The notes beneath the pieces are model-generated. The model had not been told where the DNA came from. It saw nothing but the letters and a program-made list of their open reading frames with translations, and ran no database searches. From positions 382,750 to 415,035 of the forward strand of contig NZ_JADPJH010000026.1 of the NCBI RefSeq assembly GCF_023073315.1: a DNA stretch of 32,286 bases, in the 5' to 3' direction. The position numbers and the translations under genes are program-made. This document shows, one piece after another, positions 1 to 6,374 of the stretch. Position 1 is the stretch's first letter. The number at the start of each line of letters is the position of its first letter. This DNA is from Bradyrhizobium sp. 1 (GTDB lineage: Bacteria > Pseudomonadota > Alphaproteobacteria > Rhizobiales > Xanthobacteraceae).

Positions 1-1
1 T

Positions 2-895
2 CCCCCTCATCCCAGCCTTCTCCCCGCAAGCGGGGAGAAGGGGCGCAGTGGCGAGAGCGCACCCCTCCTCCTCATTGAAAAACTCGTCAAGGAGTACCCC
101 CGCCAGGGCGCGACCGCGACGCTCGGAAAGCTGTTCGGCCGCAAGCCGCCGGTCGAGCCCGATGTGTTCCGCGCCGTCGACGGCATCAGCTTCTCGATCG
201 GCCATGGCGAGAGCGTCGGCCTCGTCGGCGAATCCGGGTGCGGCAAATCGACCACGTCGATGATGGTGATGCGGCTGCTCGACCAGACCTCCGGCCTGAT
301 CCAGTTCGACGGCGAGGACATCGGTGCGATGGCGCCCGCTTCCTTTGCGCGGGGGCCGCAGCGCAGCCGCATCCAGATGGTGTTCCAGGACCCGACCGAC
401 AGCCTCAACCCGCGCTTCACCGCCGTCCGCGCCATCGCCGACCCGATCATGCAACTCGGCGACGTCAGGGGGCGCGACGCGCTGCGCTTCCGCTGCGAGG
501 AGCTCGCCACCATGGTCGGCCTGCCGCACAACCTGCTGGATCGCTTCCCGCACCAATTGTCGGGCGGCCAGAAGGCCCGGGTCGGCATCGCCCGCGCCAT
601 CGCCCTGCACCCGAAGCTGGTTATCCTTGACGAGCCGACAGCGGCGCTGGACGTCTCGGTCCAGGCCGTGGTCCTCAATCTGCTCCAGGACCTCAAGGCG
701 CGGCTAGGTATGAGCTATCTGTTCGTCTCGCATGATTTGAATGTAGTGCGCTTGTTGTGCGATCGTGTCATTGTCATGCGGTCGGGTCGAATCGTGGAAG
801 AGGGCTCCTCCGAAAGGGTCCTCAGCGATCCGCAGGACGACTACACCAAGGAGCTGCTGACGGCGATCCCGCATCCGCCGTTGCCGGTTCACTGA
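2..895 (+). CDS. Peptide/dipeptide-type ABC transporter ATP-binding protein (5' end outside the window)
   Basis: Cytoplasmic ATPase of a peptide/nickel-type (Dpp/Opp) importer. Walker A GESGCGKST follows FRAVDGISFSIGHGE, the Q-loop is MVFQDP, the signature is LSGGQKAR, Walker B is LVILDEPTAALD and the switch His is in FVSHDL. The DppF-like end (ELLTAIPHPPL) is complete. The frame is open from base 2 with no ATG/GTG/TTG before the GTG at 164, while the domain clearly begins earlier (LLLIEKLVKEYP, near base 65), so the true start lies upstream. The open frame runs through a palindromic repeat at 18-42 that would encode roughly HPSLLPASGEKGRSGES. I infer either the second half of a fused DppD-DppF protein with a repeat-derived linker, or a gene whose start is just off the window. 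The amidohydrolase genes follow 17 bp downstream, so it may import their substrate. The ATPase call is firm; the substrate is unknown. Confidence 0.9.
   Translation, partial: PPHPSLLPASGEKGRSGESAPLLLIEKLVKEYPRQGATATLGKLFGRKPPVEPDVFRAVDGISFSIGHGESVGLVGESGCGKSTTSMMVMRLLDQTSGLIQFDGEDIGAMAPASFARGPQRSRIQMVFQDPTDSLNPRFTAVRAIADPIMQLGDVRGRDALRFRCEELATMVGLPHNLLDRFPHQLSGGQKARVGIARAIALHPKLVILDEPTAALDVSVQAVVLNLLQDLKARLGMSYLFVSHDLNVVRLLCDRVIVMRSGRIVEEGSSERVLSDPQDDYTKELLTAIPHPPLPVH
18..42. repeat. Short palindromic repeat, type B (CTTCTCCCCGC/GCGGGGAGAAG)
   Basis: A near-perfect hairpin: CTTCTCCCCGC, a short AA loop, then GCGGGGAGAAG. Related hairpins occur near 14571, 19871, 23255 and 32233. Here it lies inside the open frame of the ABC ATPase, unlike the others, which are intergenic. 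Confidence 0.75.
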
Positions 896-912
896 GATTG
901 TTTGGGAGCGTA

Positions 913-1095
913 ATGGCCGCCGAAGCCCTGGACGACTATATCGACGCCGTTTCCAAAGCGCTGGCGCTGCCGGTCGAAGAGGCCTGGAGGCCGGCGGTTC
1001 GCGCCAATCTCGAAGTGTCGCTGCGGCTGGGCCGCCTGGTCGATGAATTCGCGCTGCCGGACGAGACCGAGCCGGCGCCGATTTTTACGGTCTGA
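913..1095 (+). CDS. atzG: AtzG-like small subunit (DUF4089), partner of the AtzE amidohydrolase
   Basis: A 60-aa protein starting MAAEALDDYIDAVSKALALP and continuing with RANLEVSLRLGRLVDEFALPD. This helical pattern is that of AtzG-like proteins, which are distant relatives of GatC. In Pseudomonas sp. ADP, AtzG wraps around and stabilises AtzE in a complex resembling GatA-GatC of the tRNA amidotransferase. The ATG at 913 follows a GGGAG at 903-907 and begins 17 bp after the ABC ATPase stop; the stop is 7 bp before atzE, so the genes are almost certainly co-translated. The call rests on the size, the helical pattern and the position directly before an AtzE-type amidase. The small size makes the family call less certain than for atzE. 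Confidence 0.8.
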   Translation: MAAEALDDYIDAVSKALALPVEEAWRPAVRANLEVSLRLGRLVDEFALPDETEPAPIFTV

Positions 1096-1102
1096 CGCTG
1101 CC

Positions 1103-2497
1103 ATGACGGTGTATCCCGAAATGACAGCTGCGGAGATCGCCGCAGCTATTGCCGCCCGCAAGCTGACTGCGGTCGAAGTCACGGAAGCGGCGGTGCAACG
1201 CATCACCGAGAACAACGCCCTGCTCGGTGCGTTCACTGACTTCACTTTCGGGCGCGCTCGTGCCAAGGCAATTGCCATCGATGCCGATGTTGCTGACGGT
1301 AAGCAGGTTGGCCCACTCGCCGGTGTTCCCTTTGGGGTTAAGAATCTGTTCGACGTTGCAGGGTTGAGGACCCTCGCCGGGTCGAAGATCAACCGCGACC
1401 TGCCGAAGGCCAAGCGCGATGCGACGCTGATCGAGCGCATGGAGGCCGCCGGCGCAGTCCTCGTCGGCGCGCTCAACATGGGCGAATACGCCTACGATTT
1501 CACCGGGGAAAACGTCCACGACGGTCCCTCGCGCAATCCGCATGACACCACGCGGATGAGCGGCGGCTCCTCCGGTGGCTCCGGCAGCGCCGTCGGCGGC
1601 GCGCTGGTGCCGCTTGCGCTGGGATCGGACACCAATGGCTCGATCCGCGTGCCGTCGTCGTTCTGTGGCATCTTTGGTTTGAAGCCGACCTATGGCCGGC
1701 TGTCTCGCGCGCGTTCCTTTCCGTTCGTTGCGAGCTTCGATCATCTCGGCCCGTTCGCGCGCTCCGTCACCGATCTTGCGCTCGCCTATGATGCGATGCA
1801 GGGCCCGGATGCGGATGATGCCGCCTGCACCACGCGTGGCCTGGAGCCGACGCTGCCGCTGATCGCGAATCCGGTTTCGGACCTGCGCATCGCGACCGCC
1901 GGCGGTTACTTTCAGAACAATTTGTTTCCCGAGGCCGTCGAAGCCGTCAGCCGCGTCGCCAAGGCACTCGGCGCGACGCGCGTGGTCGATGTGCCCGAAG
2001 CCGCGCGCGCCCGTGCGGCGGCCTATGTCATCAGCACCACCGAAGGTGCTTCGCTGCATCTCGATCGCCTGCGCAAGCGCCCCAACGATTTCGATCCGGC
2101 GGTGCGCGACCGCCTGATCGCGGGCGCCATGGTGCCGGCGCCGCTGGTCGACCGCGCGCAAAAATTCCGCCGCTGGTATCGCGCGCAATTTGCCGAGATC
2201 TTCAGATCGGTCGACGTGCTGATCGCGCCCGCAACGCCCTGCACCGCGCCAAAACTCGGCCAGGTCAATTTCGAGCTCGGCGGCGTCGAATTGCCGGTGC
2301 GCGCCAATATTGGCATCCACACCCAGCCGATCTCGTTCATCGGCTTGCCGGTGGTCGCGGTGCCGGTGCCGCTCGAGCCGTTGCCGATCGGCGTGCAGAT
2401 CATTTGCGCGCCCTGGCGCGAGGACATCGCGCTGCGCGTCGCGTACGCATTGGAGAAGATGGGCGTAGCCGCAGCACCCGCACCGAGAGGATTTTGA
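1103..2497 (+). CDS. atzE: AtzE-family amidohydrolase (1-carboxybiuret hydrolase type)
   Basis: A 464-aa amidase-signature enzyme. The Lys-cisSer-Ser triad is visible: K80 in GVPFGVKNLFD, S156 in RMSGGSSGGSG and S180 in GSDTNGSIRVP, with the same 24-residue Ser-Ser spacing as GatA. In cyanuric-acid degraders, AtzE with AtzG removes ammonia from 1-carboxybiuret to give 1,3-dicarboxyurea, which avoids the spontaneous dead end to biuret. The preceding AtzG-like gene, the following HpxZ/AtzH gene (1 bp gap) and the nearby allophanate hydrolase all support AtzE over a GatA or a generic amidase. The ATG at 1103 is chosen because upstream in-frame residues run through atzG. No cyanuric acid hydrolase (AtzD) or barbiturase is in the window, so the physiological substrate could be another ureide. 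Confidence 0.88.
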   Translation: MTVYPEMTAAEIAAAIAARKLTAVEVTEAAVQRITENNALLGAFTDFTFGRARAKAIAIDADVADGKQVGPLAGVPFGVKNLFDVAGLRTLAGSKINRDLPKAKRDATLIERMEAAGAVLVGALNMGEYAYDFTGENVHDGPSRNPHDTTRMSGGSSGGSGSAVGGALVPLALGSDTNGSIRVPSSFCGIFGLKPTYGRLSRARSFPFVASFDHLGPFARSVTDLALAYDAMQGPDADDAACTTRGLEPTLPLIANPVSDLRIATAGGYFQNNLFPEAVEAVSRVAKALGATRVVDVPEAARARAAAYVISTTEGASLHLDRLRKRPNDFDPAVRDRLIAGAMVPAPLVDRAQKFRRWYRAQFAEIFRSVDVLIAPATPCTAPKLGQVNFELGGVELPVRANIGIHTQPISFIGLPVVAVPVPLEPLPIGVQIICAPWREDIALRVAYALEKMGVAAAPAPRGF

Positions 2498-2498
2498 G

Positions 2499-2891
2499 AT
2501 GGAGATCGATCTCCCGGACGTGCTCGCGGAAGTCAAAGCCGCGTTCGACCGCTACGAGCAGGCGTTGATCACCAACGACGTCGCCGTGCTCGGCGAACTC
2601 TTTCGCAACGATCCCCGCACGCTGCGCTACGGCATCGGCGAGAACCTCTACGGCTATGAGGCGATCTCCGGTTTTCGGGCCGGCCGCTCTCCGGTCGGGC
2701 TCAGTCGCCGCACCGCGAAAACCGTGATCACTAGCTATGGCCGCGACACGGCCGTCGCCTCCACCCTGTTCTATCGCGACACCGCGCCCGGCAGGGTCGG
2801 CCGTCAGATGCAGACCTGGATTCGCTTCCCGGAGGGCTGGCGCGTCGCCGCGGCCCATGTCAGCATCATCGACGAGCCGAAAGAGACCTGA
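2499..2891 (+). CDS. hpxZ: HpxZ/AtzH-like protein (DUF3225, SnoaL-like fold)
   Basis: A 130-aa protein with the NTF2/SnoaL-like pattern of the HpxZ/AtzH family: AFDRYEQALITNDVAVLGELF, then RYGIGENLYGYEAI, FRAGR and a C-terminal MQTWIRFPEGWRVAAAHVS. HpxZ is linked to oxalurate breakdown in purine catabolism. AtzH of Pseudomonas sp. ADP is reported as a decarboxylating amidohydrolase acting on 1,3-dicarboxyurea to give allophanate. Its place between atzE (1 bp gap) and an allophanate hydrolase favours the AtzH role here. The start is fixed by the TGAGATG junction with atzE. Confidence 0.85.
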   Translation: MEIDLPDVLAEVKAAFDRYEQALITNDVAVLGELFRNDPRTLRYGIGENLYGYEAISGFRAGRSPVGLSRRTAKTVITSYGRDTAVASTLFYRDTAPGRVGRQMQTWIRFPEGWRVAAAHVSIIDEPKET

Positions 2892-2895
2892 CCGT

Positions 2896-3618
2896 ATGAC
2901 GCTTGACGATCTTCCGCCCGGAACAATGCCGGCCGAGCCGGTGGTGCCGCGCGTCGACCGGGCGCAACCGAGCGTGCACAAGATCACGCGCGCCGAGGAG
3001 CTGCGGCTTCAGCTTGCCGACGAGATCGTGCGTGGAACGCTGGCGCCCGGTTCGCCGCTTGATGAAACCGATATTGCGCGGCGCTTCAGCGTCTCGCGCA
3101 CGCCGGTGCGCGAGGCGTTGCGACAGCTGGTGGCGAGCGGTCTGGTCGAGGCGCGGCCGCATCGCGGTGCGGTGGTGGCGCAACCCTCGTTCGAACGGCT
3201 GACGAGCATGTTCGAGGCGATGGCGGAGCTCGAGGCAATGTGCGCCGGGCTTGCCGCCGAACGCATGACCGCCACTGAGCGTCATGGGCTCGAAGCCATT
3301 CACGAAGAGCTGCGGGTTCTCAGCTACGCCGGCAATCCCGATCGCTTCCACGAGGTCAACGAACGCTTCCACAACGCGATCTATGCGGGCTCGCAGAACG
3401 GCTACATCGCCGAGATCACGCTGGCCACCCGGGTGCGCGTACAGCCGTTCCGCCGCGCCCAGTTCCGCAATCTCGGCCGATTGGCGAAGTCGCAAGCCGA
3501 GCACGACCGCGTCGTCGTCGCCATCATGCGCGGCGACAAGCAGGGCGCCGCCGCCGCCATGCGCGCGCATATCGAGCTGGTGCGCGGGGAGTATGAGATC
3601 TACGCGGTGTCGGTGTGA
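2896..3618 (+). CDS. GntR-family transcriptional regulator, FCD subfamily
   Basis: A 240-aa regulator. The winged helix covers about residues 30-95 (LRLQLADEIVRGTLAPG, ARRFSVSRTPVREALRQL, GLVEARPHRGAVVAQP). The FCD effector domain follows, with likely metal or carboxylate ligands in EVNERFHNAIY, QAEHDRVV and MRAHIELVR. FCD proteins usually sense small carboxylates. The ATG at 2896 lies 4 bp after the hpxZ stop, so it is the last gene of the operon and probably regulates it together with the convergent atzF. A candidate half-palindromic site lies upstream of atzF at 5591-5602. The effector may be a ureide or carboxylate intermediate; that is inference. Confidence 0.9.
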   Translation: MTLDDLPPGTMPAEPVVPRVDRAQPSVHKITRAEELRLQLADEIVRGTLAPGSPLDETDIARRFSVSRTPVREALRQLVASGLVEARPHRGAVVAQPSFERLTSMFEAMAELEAMCAGLAAERMTATERHGLEAIHEELRVLSYAGNPDRFHEVNERFHNAIYAGSQNGYIAEITLATRVRVQPFRRAQFRNLGRLAKSQAEHDRVVVAIMRGDKQGAAAAMRAHIELVRGEYEIYAVSV

Positions 3619-3622
3619 TGTC

Positions 3623-3712
3623 GTACGGTGGGTTAGCCGAAGGCGTAACCCACCCCTGTTCGCCTCCGCGGAGATAGACGTTGGTGGGTTACGCTACGCT
3701 AACCCACCCTAC
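3623..3712. repeat. Palindromic intergenic repeat, type D (GGTGGGTTAGC family)
   Basis: Two nested hairpins: GGTGGGTTA...TAACCCACC near 3628-3654 and GGTGGGTTACG...GCTAACCCACC near 3683-3708. The whole element is bounded by inverted ends (TCGTACGGTGGGTTAGC and GCTAACCCACCCTACGA). It fills the gap between the convergent GntR and atzF genes and could act as a bidirectional terminator. Confidence 0.8.
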
Positions 3713-3732
3713 GAGACCTGCGCCTTCGCGGC

Positions 3733-5523
3733 TTACGCCATGAACTTCCGCCAGCCGCCATACGCCGTGATATCGCGCGCTTCGCCCAGCACCTCCGGCT
3801 CGACGAGAAACCCTTTTACGCTGCGACCATCTGCGAGCCTGATCGTGCCGATCGCCATCGGCGCAGGGATCGCGTTGACGAACTTGCCGAAGGCGGACGA
3901 CGACAGCGACCAGATCTCCAGTTCGATCGACGCGCCCGTGCCGGCTTCGACGCGCAGCATGCCGGGCTTCGGCGGCGTGGTCTTGAGGGCGTAGAGCTTG
4001 TAGTCCGGCGCGGTTTTCGTCGCTTCGATCAGCTTGCCGTTCAACGCCTTCAACTCGCCGTTCAGCGCCATTCCTGAGAGATGCGCGCCGACCACCGCGA
4101 TCGGAATCTCGTCAATGCCGCTTGCAGCAAGCGGCGCGAGCGGTGCTTGCGCCACGCCATTTGCACCAACAGTCAGCTTCGTATCCGCATGGAATACGCG
4201 ACCGATGCTGGCAAGCAGCGCATCGCGTCCTGCGGGTGCGAGCAGCGTGATGCCGAACGGAATGCCGTCCGCGCGCATCGCTGCGGGGATTGCGAGACCG
4301 GAGAGGTCGAGCAGGTTGACGAAATTGGTGTAGGTGCCGAGCCGGCTGTTGAGCTCGATCGGATTGGCGAGCACTTGCGCGGTCGTATAGGCCGTCGGCG
4401 CCGTCGGCAGCACCAGTGCATCGATATTGGTGAAGGTGCGCTCGGCGATCTTGCGCAGGCCCTGCAAGCGGTAGAGCGCGGAGAAGGTGTCGGCTGCTGT
4501 CAGCCGCGCGCCGGCCGCGGTGATCTCGCGCGTCACCGGATGAATCGAATCAGGCGCGGACGCGAGCAAATTCTTGATCACGAGATAGCGCTCGGCAACC
4601 CAGGGTCCTTCATAGAGCAGCCGCGCCGTCTCGTAGAACGGCTCGAGATCGAACTCGACCAGCGTTGCGCCGAGTGACGTCCAGCGCTTCAGTGCATCGG
4701 CGTATGCCGCTTCCGCCTTTTTGTCGCCAAAGAAGATCAGCTGCCCGTTTCGCGGCACGCCGAGGCGCAGATTGGCGGGGAACGGGGTGATCGCGCCAAG
4801 CGGCCGGTCGCGCGAGAACGGATCGGCCTGGTCCGGCCCTGTCATTACGGATAGTGCGAGGGCAGCGTCGTCCACCGTCAGCGCAAACACCGAGATGCAA
4901 TCGAGCGTGCGGCAGGCCGGCACGAGCCCGGCAGTCGAGATCATGCCGAGGCTCGGCTTGAGCCCGACGATGTTGTTGAGCATCGCCGGCACGCGGCCGC
5001 TGCCGGCGGTGTCGGTGCCGAGCGATAGCGGTACGAGGCCCGCGCCGACTGCGGTCGCGGAGCCCGAGCTCGATCCGCCGGGAATCAGATCCTCGCGGAT
5101 CGAATTTTTGGGAATGCCGTAGGGCGAGCGCACCCCGACGAGACCGGTCGCGAACTGGTCGAGATTGGTCTTGCCGATGATGATGGCGCCGGCCGCGCGC
5201 AGCCGCCCCACCGCGGTCGAGTCATGCGCGGGCGTATAGGAGAAAGCGGGGCAGGCCGCCGTGGTCGGAAAACCGAGCGCGTCGATATTGTCCTTCACCG
5301 CAACCGGGATGCCGTAGAGCGGCAGGCTCGCGGCATCTTTTGCGGCAAGCTTTTCGGCCTCCGCGATCGCGTCCTTCTCGTCGCGCAGGCTGATGAACAC
5401 CGCGGGATCGTTGTGGTCGCGGATGCGCTGATAGGTCCGCGCGATCGTCTGCACCGGCGTGACAGTGCCGGCGCGATGCGCGGCCACAAGCGCGGCGATC
5501 GTTTCAGGCTGCTCAGCCCCCAT
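3733..5523 (-). CDS. atzF: Allophanate hydrolase
   Basis: A 596-aa amidase-signature enzyme with an allophanate hydrolase C-terminal domain. It splits allophanate to ammonia and CO2, the last step of biuret, cyanurate and ATP-dependent urea breakdown. The triad is visible: K77 in YGIPVAVKDNI, S151 in IPGGSSSGSA and S175 in GTDTAGSGRVPA. Residues from about 475 form the C-terminal domain (VGAHLSGMALNGEL, then GYGGWRKF-like ending ITAYGGWRKFMA). Length matches AtzF (about 600 aa). The ATG at 5523 has AGGG just upstream; an in-frame ATG at 5535 (MRAEMGAEQ) is a close alternative. It is convergent with the atzG-atzE-hpxZ-GntR operon and completes that pathway. Product is firm; the exact start is not. 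Confidence 0.93.
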   Translation of the reverse strand: MGAEQPETIAALVAAHRAGTVTPVQTIARTYQRIRDHNDPAVFISLRDEKDAIAEAEKLAAKDAASLPLYGIPVAVKDNIDALGFPTTAACPAFSYTPAHDSTAVGRLRAAGAIIIGKTNLDQFATGLVGVRSPYGIPKNSIREDLIPGGSSSGSATAVGAGLVPLSLGTDTAGSGRVPAMLNNIVGLKPSLGMISTAGLVPACRTLDCISVFALTVDDAALALSVMTGPDQADPFSRDRPLGAITPFPANLRLGVPRNGQLIFFGDKKAEAAYADALKRWTSLGATLVEFDLEPFYETARLLYEGPWVAERYLVIKNLLASAPDSIHPVTREITAAGARLTAADTFSALYRLQGLRKIAERTFTNIDALVLPTAPTAYTTAQVLANPIELNSRLGTYTNFVNLLDLSGLAIPAAMRADGIPFGITLLAPAGRDALLASIGRVFHADTKLTVGANGVAQAPLAPLAASGIDEIPIAVVGAHLSGMALNGELKALNGKLIEATKTAPDYKLYALKTTPPKPGMLRVEAGTGASIELEIWSLSSSAFGKFVNAIPAPMAIGTIRLADGRSVKGFLVEPEVLGEARDITAYGGWRKFMA

Positions 5524-5590
5524 TTCAGCCCTCATGGCGACAAAACTCCGGCAACTTGTCCTCACCCGGATTGAAGCAAGCGATGTGCCA

Positions 5591-5602
5591 TTGTGTACAG
5601 AA
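5591..5602. promoter_or_regulatory. Candidate GntR/FCD operator upstream of atzF
   Basis: TTGTGTACAGAA is an imperfect palindrome (TT-n-TGTACA-n-AA) about 68 bp upstream of the atzF start. FCD-type GntR regulators often bind ATTGTnnACAAT-like sites, and one is encoded in the facing operon. Nothing else supports it, so it is a weak call. Confidence 0.3.
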
Positions 5603-5729
5603 ACCGGGCAGCGCGGGTGCCGCGGATATTATCGTGAGATCAGTATGTTGGGGGATATTTCGATGATTGAGCGGGTCGCCGCGCCAGCGCCCTGTTACGG
5701 GCATCTGCCCAAATCGTAGGCAGACCGGA

Positions 5730-6224
5730 TCAAGTGAAGTCGGCGAGGATCTGGAGCAGCCGCTCCCGGTTCGCCTTGCCGATCCTGGCCTCGACGTGCC
5801 GCTCGTGCTCGGCGGCGAGCCGCTTGAATTTTGCCAGTGCCGTTTCGCCCTGCCCGGTGAGGTGCAGAGCGTGGGAGCGGCGGTCCGTCTTCGACTTGAT
5901 TCGCTTCACCAGCCTGCGCTGCTCCAGGCTGTCGAGCAGATGCACCAGTCGCGCGCGCTCGATGCCGAGCCGCTTGGCCACCGCCATCTGCGAGAGCCCG
6001 GGATTAGCGCCGATCACCGTCAGCACCGAATATTGCGTCGGCCTGATGTCGACATCGCCGAGCGTCCTGATGAAGTCCTGAAAGATCCAGATCTGGAAGC
6101 GCCGCACCGCATAGCCGGCGTGCCCGACCAGCGCGTCGACGCCGATCTCGTCCGTATCGATCCGCCGCGCGGCGCCGTTGCCGGCGAGTTTGCGTAGGGA
6201 AGTCTGGGCTGCGCTGGCTGTCAC
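5730..6224 (-). CDS. MarR-family regulator of the feruloyl-CoA synthetase gene
   Basis: A 164-aa MarR protein. The winged helix is seen in IRPTQYSVLTVIGANPGLSQ, KRLGIERARLVHLLDSLEQRRLVKRIKSKTDRRSHALHLT, with the DRR wing. The start is the GTG at 6224, preceded by AGGAG with a 7-bp spacer; longer upstream readings run across the operator and have no coding character. It is divergent from feruloyl-CoA synthetase, the layout of the FerC/CouR-type regulators, which repress hydroxycinnamate genes and release DNA on binding a hydroxycinnamoyl-CoA. The palindrome at 6275-6295 is its likely operator. The effector is inferred from the neighbour, not seen. Confidence 0.9.
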   Translation of the reverse strand: MTASAAQTSLRKLAGNGAARRIDTDEIGVDALVGHAGYAVRRFQIWIFQDFIRTLGDVDIRPTQYSVLTVIGANPGLSQMAVAKRLGIERARLVHLLDSLEQRRLVKRIKSKTDRRSHALHLTGQGETALAKFKRLAAEHERHVEARIGKANRERLLQILADFT

Positions 6225-6274
6225 GTCTCGTCTCCTCGCGGGCAAGCTTAGCGCCTCGATGCCTCGAGCGGAAG

Positions 6275-6295
6275 ATTGTTGTTGACGACAACAAT
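6275..6295. promoter_or_regulatory. MarR-type operator in the divergent marR/fcs promoter
   Basis: A perfect inverted repeat, ATTGTTGT-TGACG-ACAACAAT (8+5+8), in the 150-bp gap between the divergent genes. Its centre contains TTGACG (6282-6287), a good -35 box for the plus-strand gene, so a bound repressor would block polymerase. The right arm also forms ACAATTGT (6291-6298), a second short palindrome. Confidence 0.75.
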
Positions 6296-6374
6296 TGTCC
6301 TGCCCAACATTATGACCAAAGCAGCCCGGAACGAGGCTGCGGCCGATCCGGGCATCCGGGCGGAGGAGGAAACC

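Noticed and set aside
1085..2536. Long minus-strand ORF (483 codons) opposite atzE
   Set aside because: Antisense to a clear amidase gene; the sequence is Arg/Gly/Asp-rich low-complexity matter typical of the complement of high-GC genes and has no domain.
5646..5720. 24-codon ORF between atzF and marR
   Set aside because: No ribosome site, no clear coding character, and it ends just before the marR stop.
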